The position numbers and the translations under genes are program-made. Below, in pieces: positions 1 through 7,041 of a stretch of 64,000 nt of DNA. The notes beneath the pieces are model-generated. The model was not told the DNA's origin. It was given only the letters and a program-made list of their open reading frames with translations, and did not search any database. How positions within the stretch are numbered: the first letter of the stretch is position 1; each line of letters starts with the position of its first letter. The DNA comes from Methanosphaerula palustris E1-9c (lineage in GTDB: Archaea; Halobacteriota; Methanomicrobia; Methanomicrobiales; Methanospirillaceae): contig NC_011832.1 in NCBI RefSeq assembly GCF_000021965.1, forward strand, positions 868,001 through 932,000. Direction: 5' to 3'.

Positions 1-1
1 G

Positions 2-532
2 AGCAGAGAACTGTTTGGCGCACGGAACGAGGAGCCGATCTCAAGACCACGCGTTCATGTTGAGGTTGTTGACTACCTGACCTTCCCGAACCGGTGCCGG
101 CACTGCGACCCGGCCCCGTGTATGCAGGTCTGCCCGACCGAGGCCCTGTACCGGGACCTGTCGACCGGTTCGGTCGCGATCCACTACAATCGGTGCATCG
201 ACTGTGCCGTCTGTGCGATGGCCTGTCCGTTCGGGGTGATCCGGTTCCAGCGGGTGCGGCAGGTGGACCTTCCCCGCGACGTGAATGCAAAGTGTGACAA
301 CTGTATCGACCGGCAGCAGAACGGTGTGATTCCTGCCTGCGCCGAGGCCTGCAAGACCGGGGCGCTGGAGTTCGGAGAGGTCAACGACCTGATCGAAAAG
401 AGCAGCCATGACTTCTCGATGAAACTTCTTCTCTCCCGGGAACCGGCCAGGGAACCGGTTGGCGAGGTTCCCTCGATGCCCGAGAACATCCGGGCGTTCC
501 GGGAGATCATGGGAACACTGGCGGATTTATAA
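2..532 (+). CDS. CooF/HycB-like 4x[4Fe-4S] ferredoxin, 5' partial
   Basis: The reading frame is open from base 2 and ends at TAA 530-532, so the gene starts outside the window. Visible cysteine groups are CRHCDPAPCMQVCP, CIDCAVCAMACP and a CDNC group completed by CAEAC, the layout of polyferredoxins such as CooF, HycB and the DMSO-reductase electron-transfer subunits. It sits 18-27 bp before cooS, so the natural reading is a cytoplasmic electron carrier that takes electrons from CO dehydrogenase and passes them to the flavoprotein subunits encoded downstream. The tail after the last cysteines (about 50 residues) is plain. Family is clear; the exact partner is inferred from position. The first ATG inside (122) is an internal methionine, not the start. 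Confidence 0.88.
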   Translation, partial: SRELFGARNEEPISRPRVHVEVVDYLTFPNRCRHCDPAPCMQVCPTEALYRDLSTGSVAIHYNRCIDCAVCAMACPFGVIRFQRVRQVDLPRDVNAKCDNCIDRQQNGVIPACAEACKTGALEFGEVNDLIEKSSHDFSMKLLLSREPAREPVGEVPSMPENIRAFREIMGTLADL

Positions 533-559
533 TTCCGGAGAGCGTGGAGGGTGAACACA

Positions 560-2449
560 ATGTATGATCCAATTGCGATAAAGAAGGTGGCAGAGAAGCG
601 GGCGCTGGACAGGACCAGCCAGATGATGATCGAGAAGACGATCGAAGACGGTGTCGAGACCGCCTGGGACCGGCTGCAGGCGCAGCAGCCGCAGTGCGGG
701 TTCGGGCAGCTCGGGCTCTGCTGCAACAACTGCTCGATGGGACCCTGTCGGATCGATCCCTTCGGCGGAACGCCGACGCGGGGTGTCTGCGGGGCGACGG
801 CGGACACGATCGTGGCGAGGAACCTGCTCGACGACCTCGCCGTCGGTGCGGCCTCCCACTCGGATCACGGCCGGGAGGTCGTCGAGACGCTCCTCCATAC
901 CGCAGAGGGGAAGGCCCAGGGTTACCAGATCACGGATGCGGTGAAGTTGCACCTGATCGCCGAGGAGTACGGGATTCCGACCGAGGGCCGGGATGACGCA
1001 GCGATCGCCGGCGACCTCGCCCGGGGGATGCTCGAGGAGTTCGGATCGATCAAGAACCGGATCCAGCTGGTTGACCGGGCCCCGGAGAAGACCCGGAAGG
1101 TCTGGCAGGATCTGAACATCACTCCCCGGGGCGTGGACCGGGAGGTCGTGGAGGCGATGCACCGGGTGCATATGGGGGTCGACGCCGATTATCTGAACAT
1201 CCTGCTGCATGCGATGCGGACCTCGCTCTCTGACGGCTGGGGCGGGTCGATGATGGCGACCGACTGCTCCGATATCCTCTTCGGGACCCCGACGCCGGTC
1301 ACTTCCTTGGCGAACCTGGGCACGCTCAGCAGGGATAAAGTCAATATCGTCCTCCACGGACACAACCCGGTCCTCTCCGAGATGATCCTCAAGGCGGTGG
1401 AGGAGCCGGCGGCCAAGGAGGCGGCCCGGGCGAAGGGTGCGGCCGGCATCAACCTGGTGGGGATGTGCTGCACCGGGAACGAGGTGCTGATGAGGCACGG
1501 GATCCCGATCGCCGGCACGATCCTGGACCAGGAACTGGCCATCGCCACCGGAGCCGTGGAGGTGATGGTGATCGATTACCAGTGCATCTTCCCGTCCATC
1601 ACGGCGACGGCCAGCTGTTATCACACGAAGGTCGTGGCGACCAGTGAGAAATCCAAGGTGCCGGGTTCGATCTACAAGGAGTTCAGGCCCGAGACGGCGC
1701 TGGACACGGCCAGGGAGATCGTGGGGATGGCGATCGAGAACTTCGCCGCCAGGGACCCGAACCGGGTCAGGATCCCGGACCGGCCGGTCCAGATGATGGC
1801 CGGGTTCTCTGAGGAGGCGATCAGAAAGGCCCTCGGAGGTACCTATAAACCTTTGATCGATGCGATCGTCGCCGGCACGATCAAGGGGGTTGTCGGGGTT
1901 GTCGGCTGCAACAACCCGAAGATCAAACAGGACTCAGGACATATCGCCCTCGGCAGGGAACTGATCAGGCGGAACATTCTCGTCGTCGAGACCGGGTGTG
2001 CGGCCATCGCGAGCGGAAAGGCCGGCCTGCTCGTCCCCGAAGCGGCGGACCTGGCCGGGGACGGGCTCAAGGCGGTCTGCAAGGCCCTGGGGATCCCGCC
2101 GGTGCTGCACATGGGCTCATGTGTCGACTGCTCCCGGATCCTGGTGATGGCCTCGCATGTGGCGGACGAACTGGGCGTTGGGATCGGCGATCTGCCGCTC
2201 GGGGGGGCCGCCCCCGAATGGTACTCGCAGAAGGCGATCGCGATCGGGACGTACTTCGTCTCGTCGGGTGTCTACACGGTGCTCGGGATCCCCCCGAAGA
2301 TCTTCGGCAGCCAGAACGTCCTCTCCCTCCTCGCGAGTCAACTCACAGGCGTGGTGAACGCCTCCTTCGCAGTCGAACCGGACCCCGTCAAGGCGGCCGA
2401 CCTGCTCGAGGCGGAGATCGATCGGAAGCGACAGGCGCTCGGGATCTGA
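560..2449 (+). CDS. cooS: Anaerobic Ni-Fe CO dehydrogenase catalytic subunit CooS
   Basis: Catalyses CO + H2O to CO2 with two electrons on a Ni-Fe-S C-cluster. About 629 residues, the usual length for monofunctional CooS. N-terminal cysteines CGFGQLGLCCNNCSMGPC supply the D- and B-clusters; C-cluster and active-site signatures follow in order: HGHNPVLSE, GMCCTGNE, DYQCIFPS, GVVGCNNPK, ETGCAAIASGKAG and GSCVDCSR. A GTG at 551 is also in frame, but GGAGG at 546-550 touches it directly, whereas ATG 560 has proper spacing from the same site, so 560 is preferred. It is followed at 35 bp by the NuoE-like gene. It is the bacterial CooS type, not the large Cdh subunit of the methanogen acetyl-CoA synthase complex. 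Identification is firm. Confidence 0.97.
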   Translation: MYDPIAIKKVAEKRALDRTSQMMIEKTIEDGVETAWDRLQAQQPQCGFGQLGLCCNNCSMGPCRIDPFGGTPTRGVCGATADTIVARNLLDDLAVGAASHSDHGREVVETLLHTAEGKAQGYQITDAVKLHLIAEEYGIPTEGRDDAAIAGDLARGMLEEFGSIKNRIQLVDRAPEKTRKVWQDLNITPRGVDREVVEAMHRVHMGVDADYLNILLHAMRTSLSDGWGGSMMATDCSDILFGTPTPVTSLANLGTLSRDKVNIVLHGHNPVLSEMILKAVEEPAAKEAARAKGAAGINLVGMCCTGNEVLMRHGIPIAGTILDQELAIATGAVEVMVIDYQCIFPSITATASCYHTKVVATSEKSKVPGSIYKEFRPETALDTAREIVGMAIENFAARDPNRVRIPDRPVQMMAGFSEEAIRKALGGTYKPLIDAIVAGTIKGVVGVVGCNNPKIKQDSGHIALGRELIRRNILVVETGCAAIASGKAGLLVPEAADLAGDGLKAVCKALGIPPVLHMGSCVDCSRILVMASHVADELGVGIGDLPLGGAAPEWYSQKAIAIGTYFVSSGVYTVLGIPPKIFGSQNVLSLLASQLTGVVNASFAVEPDPVKAADLLEAEIDRKRQALGI

Positions 2450-2483
2450 CCGCCAGAACTATTCCTTTTTTTGCGAGGAGACG

Positions 2484-2972
2484 ATGGAAGAACAGGTACT
2501 CGATCAGATCATCGCCCGCTACGCCTCTCCCACCGGAAGGGTGCTCGGGATACTCAGCGAAGTCCAGCACCAGGAAGGGTATATCCCCCGGGACGTGCTG
2601 GAGACCCTCTCGCAGAAACTGGACCTCCCGCTCTCGGACCTCTACAGTCTGGTGACCTTCTATGCCCTCTTCAGCCTGAAACCAGTGGGCGAGCATGTGA
2701 TCACAGTCTGCATGGGGACGGCCTGTCATGTGAAGGGGGCGGTTTCCCTCCTCGAGACGCTGCAGGACCTGCTGCACCTGGAGGGCGAGGCCGCCGATGA
2801 GGACGGGAAGTTCTCCCTCACGACGGAGGACAACCGGTTCACGCTGGAGATCGCCCGGTGTTTCGGCGCCTGCAGCATCGCGCCGGTGCTGCGGGTCGAC
2901 GGGAATCTCTACGGGTATGTCACCCCGGAGAGCCTCCCCGGGATTCTTGAAGGATACGGGTGGCAGCGATGA
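2484..2972 (+). CDS. NuoE/HymA-like [2Fe-2S] thioredoxin-fold subunit
   Basis: 162 residues, the size of NADH dehydrogenase 24-kDa subunits (NuoE, HndA, HymA). Helical N-terminus of about 75 residues ending in LVTFYALFSLKPVG, then the thioredoxin-like [2Fe-2S] fold with ligands in VCMGTACHVKGA (C-x4-C) and CFGACSIAPV (C-x3-C). Such subunits sit next to NuoF and relay single electrons. The stop overlaps the ATG of the next gene (ATGA at 2969-2972), so the two are translationally coupled. A RBS-like GAGGAG lies at 2475-2480. Its partner here is CO dehydrogenase, as no hydrogenase gene is in view. Confidence 0.93.
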   Translation: MEEQVLDQIIARYASPTGRVLGILSEVQHQEGYIPRDVLETLSQKLDLPLSDLYSLVTFYALFSLKPVGEHVITVCMGTACHVKGAVSLLETLQDLLHLEGEAADEDGKFSLTTEDNRFTLEIARCFGACSIAPVLRVDGNLYGYVTPESLPGILEGYGWQR

Positions 2973-4657
2973 AGATCAAAACAGCAGACGATCTTGAGAA
3001 TGTCCGGCAGGCCGGCCTCCGAAGACTGATTCCGGACCGCCCCCGTATTGCCGTGGGGCTGGCCACCTGTGGAAAGGCAGTCGGTGGCGACCAGGTCTAC
3101 GACCGTCTGCGCCAGACGATCGAGTCAGAAGGGCTGGACATTGCCCTCACCCGGGTGGGATGTTTCGGCTACTGCCGGGAGGAGCCGCTGGTGAACGTCG
3201 CGATCCCTGGAAAGCCGCTCGTGATCCTGCACCGGGTCACCGTCGACGACGTCGAGGCGATCATCCGGGCGGTCCTGAACGGAGAGGTGCCTGTAGAACT
3301 AGCCCTATGCCGGATCCCGACATGGGACCCGATCATCGGACCCCCGCTGGTCTTCGGGGACGGGTTCCCCGACATTCCGCTCTATGCCGACGTCCCGTTC
3401 TTTCGATACCAGCAGAAGGTGATCCTGCGGGCCGCCGGGCTGATCGATCCCGGGGATATCGAGGAGTATATCGCCGTGGGCGGCTACTCGGCCGCCCTAT
3501 CGGCCCTGACGACGATGGAGCCGGAGGCCGTCATCGATGTGGTGGAAAAATCCGGGCTGCGGGGCCGTGGCGGCGCCGGCTTCCCGGCCGGGCTGAAGTG
3601 GCGGATCACGCGAAAGGAGACGGCTACGGAGAAGTACATCATCTGCAATGCCGACGAGGGCGACCCCGGGGCTTACATGAACCGGAACGAGATGGAGAGC
3701 GATCCCCACATGCTGATCGAGGGGATGATCCTCGGCGCCTACGCCATCGGCGGGGTGAAGACGGGGGTGATCTACATCCGGGCCGAGTATCCGCTGGCCA
3801 TCGAACGGCTGACGAAGGCGATCGAACAGGCACGGGAGTACGGGCTGCTCGGCGACGACATCCTCGGCACCGGGTTCAGTTTCGACCTGCACCTCGCCAT
3901 CGGTGCCGGGGCCTTCGTCTGCGGGGAGTCGACGGCGCTCGTCGCCTCCATCGAGGGGAGGACCGGCCGGCCCCATCCCCGGCCGCCCCGGCTGACCGAC
4001 AAGGGGCTCTGGGGGAAGCCGACCGACCTGAACAATGTCGAGACCTGGTGCAACGTCCCGGTGATCGTCAGCCGGGGCGCCGGCTGGTACGCGGCGATCG
4101 GGGCCCCGGGCAACACCGGCACCAAGGTCTTCTCCCTCGTCGGCAAGGTCGACCGGGTCGGGCTGGTGGAGGTGCCGCTCGGGACGACCCTCGAGCGGAT
4201 CGTCATCGATATCGGCAACGGCGGCGCTGGAGGGAAGGCGGTGAAGGCCGTGCAGACCGGCGGCCCCTCGGGGGGATGCATCCCGGTCCGGCTCTTCGAT
4301 ACGCCGATGGACTACGAGAGTCTGAACCGGGTCGGCTCGATCATGGGCTCCGGCGGGATCGTCGTGATGGACGAGGATACCGGCATGGTCGACATCGCCC
4401 GGTACTTCATCAACTTCGCCATCGGAGAGTCCTGCGGGAAGTGCGTCCCCTGCAGGGAGGGGTTGAAGCACACTCTATTATTGTTGAACCGGCTCCTGGC
4501 CGGCAAGGGGACCGGGCAGGATCTGGAGACGCTCGCCCTCCTCGCCGACACGGTCGCGAAGACCTCGCTCTGCGGCCTCGGGCAGTCTGCGCCGAACCCG
4601 GTGCTGACCACCCTCGAGTACTTCAGGGACGAATACGAGGGGTTGATCGAGCGATGA
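2969..4657 (+). CDS. NuoF/HymB-like FMN- and NAD(P)-binding flavoprotein subunit
   Basis: Diaphorase subunit that moves electrons between NAD(P)H, FMN and Fe-S clusters. About 562 residues from ATG 2969; GTG 2960 is in frame but the ATGA overlap with the upstream stop favours 2969. Residues ~1-110 form an extra thioredoxin-like [2Fe-2S] domain (CGKAVGGDQV, then CFGYCREEP), as in HndC/HymB. The core has the glycine-rich NAD site GRGGAGFPAGLKW, the FMN site CNADEGDPGAYMNR, and the C-terminal [4Fe-4S] ligands ESCGKCVPCREG followed by a distal SLCGLG. The 2x[4Fe-4S] C-terminal extension often found in bifurcating HydB/HndC is absent. Part of the cooS operon. Confidence 0.95.
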   Translation: MKIKTADDLENVRQAGLRRLIPDRPRIAVGLATCGKAVGGDQVYDRLRQTIESEGLDIALTRVGCFGYCREEPLVNVAIPGKPLVILHRVTVDDVEAIIRAVLNGEVPVELALCRIPTWDPIIGPPLVFGDGFPDIPLYADVPFFRYQQKVILRAAGLIDPGDIEEYIAVGGYSAALSALTTMEPEAVIDVVEKSGLRGRGGAGFPAGLKWRITRKETATEKYIICNADEGDPGAYMNRNEMESDPHMLIEGMILGAYAIGGVKTGVIYIRAEYPLAIERLTKAIEQAREYGLLGDDILGTGFSFDLHLAIGAGAFVCGESTALVASIEGRTGRPHPRPPRLTDKGLWGKPTDLNNVETWCNVPVIVSRGAGWYAAIGAPGNTGTKVFSLVGKVDRVGLVEVPLGTTLERIVIDIGNGGAGGKAVKAVQTGGPSGGCIPVRLFDTPMDYESLNRVGSIMGSGGIVVMDEDTGMVDIARYFINFAIGESCGKCVPCREGLKHTLLLLNRLLAGKGTGQDLETLALLADTVAKTSLCGLGQSAPNPVLTTLEYFRDEYEGLIER

Positions 4658-4676
4658 TGCACAGGGAGGTCTGCTG

Positions 4677-5495
4677 ATGGACGAATCGAAGCGGTTGGTG
4701 ACGGTGACGATCAACGGGGTGGATTGCCGGGCTGAGGAGGGCGAGATCCTCCTCTCGGTGGCGACCCGCGAGGGGATCGCGATCCCGCACCTCTGCTATG
4801 AGGAGGCCCTCGACCCCTACGGCGCCTGCCGGCTCTGCATGGTCGAGGTGGAGAAGCGGGGGAAGCGAGAGATGACCACGGCCTGCACGCTGCGGGCCCT
4901 CGACGGGCTGACGGTGGTGACCGATACCCCGGAGATCGAGCGGCACCGGCGGATCATCCTTGAGCTCTACCTCGCCCAGGCCCCGAAGGCGGATCGGATC
5001 AGGGAGATGGCGGCCCGGTACGGGGTGACAAAGACCCGGTTCATCCGGAAGGTCGACCCCACCGATCCCCTCGGAAACCGGTGCGTCCTCTGCGGGCTCT
5101 GCGTCCGGGCCTGTCACGAGCTGATGGGTGCCGGTGCGATCAATTTCATCAACCGGGGGGCCTACACGGTGGTGAACACCCCCTTCTTCGAGGCGAATCC
5201 GGTCTGTCTGGGCTGCGGGGCCTGTGCCCGGGTCTGTCCGACGGACGCGGTCAGGATCGAGGATATCGATGGCGAACGGGTGATGCAGTCCTGGGGTTCG
5301 ACGAGGGTGTCGCTGGCGCAGTGCCGGGTCTGCGGGGAGTACTTCGCGCCGGCCTCACTCGGCGAGCGGATAGCCGCACGCATCGATCCGCCCCTGCGTG
5401 ACGACCTGCACGGGGTCTGCCCTGCCTGCAGGGCGAAGGGGATAGCACGAAAGGAGATCCTGGCGCAGACCGGGGGAGTGATCAGGCATGTGTGA
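4677..5495 (+). CDS. NuoG/HoxU-like iron-sulfur subunit with C-terminal zinc-ribbon-like tail
   Basis: 272 residues. Residues ~7-85 are a plant-type [2Fe-2S] ferredoxin domain (HLCYEEALDPYGACRLCMVEV and a later TTACTL); residues ~135-200 hold two [4Fe-4S] motifs, CVLCGLCVRACHE and CLGCGACARVCP. The His-Cys cluster of true NuoG is not visible and there is no molybdopterin or H-cluster domain, so this is the short HoxU-like form. The C-terminus adds CRVCGEYF and CPACRAKG, a likely zinc-binding tail. AGGGAGGT at 4662-4669 precedes the ATG, and the stop overlaps cooC by 8 bp. It probably bridges the polyferredoxin and the NuoEF-like diaphorase. Confidence 0.9.
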   Translation: MDESKRLVTVTINGVDCRAEEGEILLSVATREGIAIPHLCYEEALDPYGACRLCMVEVEKRGKREMTTACTLRALDGLTVVTDTPEIERHRRIILELYLAQAPKADRIREMAARYGVTKTRFIRKVDPTDPLGNRCVLCGLCVRACHELMGAGAINFINRGAYTVVNTPFFEANPVCLGCGACARVCPTDAVRIEDIDGERVMQSWGSTRVSLAQCRVCGEYFAPASLGERIAARIDPPLRDDLHGVCPACRAKGIARKEILAQTGGVIRHV

Positions 5496-6390
5496 GGAGC
5501 ATCAGCATTCGAGCCGCGAAGACGGAACTGTTCAGAGCGATGATCATACAAAGACAGAGCAGGGATTCCGGGTCGTCATCACCGGCAAGGGGGGCGTGGG
5601 GAAGACCACGCTGACGGCCCTCCTCTCCCATCTCTTCACAGAGCGGGGGTTCACGACGCTGGCCGTCGACGAGGACCCGCAGATGAACCTGCCCTACGCG
5701 GTGGGGGTTCCGCCGGACGAGAGCGATCGGGTCGTCCCGCTGACGAAGAACCTCGACTATGTGGAGGAGAAGACCGGCGCCCGTCCCGGGGCGGGATGGG
5801 GGTTGATGCTCTCCTTAAACCCCGACGTCTCCGATGTCGTGGAACGGTTCGGTGTCGAGGGGCCGGGCGGGGTGAAGATCCTCGTGATGGGGACGGTCGT
5901 CGCAGCGGCCGCCGGCTGCCTCTGTCCGGAGAACGCCCTCCTCGAGTCGGTGATGCGCTACATCAACCTGCGGGAGCACGAGGTGATCCTGATGGACACC
6001 CAGGCCGGCGTCGAGCACTTCGGCCGGGCGATGGCCGAGGGGTTCGATCAGGCGGTGCTGGTCACCGATCCGACCTTCAACGCCGTGCAGGTGGTGAAGC
6101 ATGCCGCGACCCTGGCCCATGAACTGGGGATCCCCACCATCCACCTGGTCGTCAACCGGGTCAGGTCCGAGGGGGATATCCGGAAGGTGCAGACGATCCT
6201 CGGCGACTCGCTCGACCTCATTTCAGATCAGTTCTACCTGCCGTACGAGGAGGGGCTGCTGGCCTGCGAGCCGGATGTCCGTCCCCTGCTGACGAGCAGT
6301 CCGCCCTCGCCGTTCATCGAGCAGGTGGCCGGCCTGCAGCGGGCCCTTGAACGGGATGGGATGGTTGGTCATTCAGATCACCATTCCTGA
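5488..6390 (+). CDS. cooC: CooC-type nickel-insertion ATPase for CO dehydrogenase
   Basis: 300 residues. MinD/SIMIBI-class ATPase with deviant Walker A GKGGVGKTT at about residues 31-39 and the CooC metal-binding C-x-C in GCLCPENAL near residue 147. The family dimerises on ATP and loads Ni into the CooS C-cluster. The first ~27 residues are an acidic, His-containing lead-in (EEHQHSS, DDHTK) that could help hold nickel; this is inference. It overlaps the NuoG-like gene and ends the operon. A His cluster also sits at the very C-terminus (HSDHHS). Confidence 0.95.
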   Translation: MCEEHQHSSREDGTVQSDDHTKTEQGFRVVITGKGGVGKTTLTALLSHLFTERGFTTLAVDEDPQMNLPYAVGVPPDESDRVVPLTKNLDYVEEKTGARPGAGWGLMLSLNPDVSDVVERFGVEGPGGVKILVMGTVVAAAAGCLCPENALLESVMRYINLREHEVILMDTQAGVEHFGRAMAEGFDQAVLVTDPTFNAVQVVKHAATLAHELGIPTIHLVVNRVRSEGDIRKVQTILGDSLDLISDQFYLPYEEGLLACEPDVRPLLTSSPPSPFIEQVAGLQRALERDGMVGHSDHHS

Positions 6391-6601
6391 CTTGGGGGAA
6401 ATTTGCATTCCGGAATGGATTTGAGATTGGAGGTGGTGCAGGTGAATTATCCTTTTAATTGCGAAGGACATTTTTCTGTTAGATCGGTATTTGGAAAATT
6501 GTTTGATCTAGATTTTCGTAAATAATTAGACTCCTTCAGGGCGTTTCATGTGGCATGTTTCTCCTAAATTTTGCCAGATCTTATCCTGGAATCCCCAATG
6601 A

Positions 6602-6904
6602 ATTCATAAGACCTACCGATCCAGGTTTGCGATCGAGTCGTCGTACAGGATGCGTAACCAGGTCAAACCTAGGACATCAGCCCGAAATCCGGTGATCCGA
6701 TATCTCTTTGCTATCATCTCGTTTCTTCTCAAAAACATCTGGATAGCAGTGCTTTGGACACGATTCTCACCCGTGAAACAAGGTCCTGGAACCATTGAGA
6801 TGGGCGCGTTCAGATTTGATCAGTTCAAGTTGTTTGTCGGGGAGGCTGTACGAGTAACCTTAAAGGTCGTGGTAAAAATTTCTGCCCTCAGAAACCCAGT
6901 ATAA
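6602..6904 (+). pseudogene. Transposase C-terminal relic (IS4/DDE type)
   Basis: A frame open from 6602 reads RFAIESSYRMRNQVKPRTS followed by RNPVIRYLFAIISFLLKNIW, the C-terminal signature of DDE transposases common in methanogens (the catalytic Glu is expected in the FAIESSYR segment). A TGA at 6599-6601 closes the frame upstream and no N-terminal part is present, so this is a dead fragment. The rest of 6391-7041 is AT-rich and shows no gene. Confidence 0.75.
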
Positions 6905-7041
6905 CTGAAGGAGACTTGGAACACTGATGAATGAAAAAGACACGGAGAAAAATTAGTTAAGTACTGAGTTCAGACTCTCAATTTTGCCCATCTAATCCAT
7001 ATAATTTGATAAAATTTAAATGAGGTATCAAAATCTAAACA

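Noticed and set aside
527-1624. 365-residue open frame on the minus strand across cooS
   Set aside because: It is antisense to the well-supported cooS gene, rich in Arg/Pro/Gly/His as expected for a GC-rich shadow frame, and has no domain.
3160-4677. 505-residue plus-strand frame overlapping the NuoF-like gene
   Set aside because: Shadow frame of a GC-rich gene; low-complexity Arg/Gly composition and no ribosome site, while the NuoF motifs are in the other frame.
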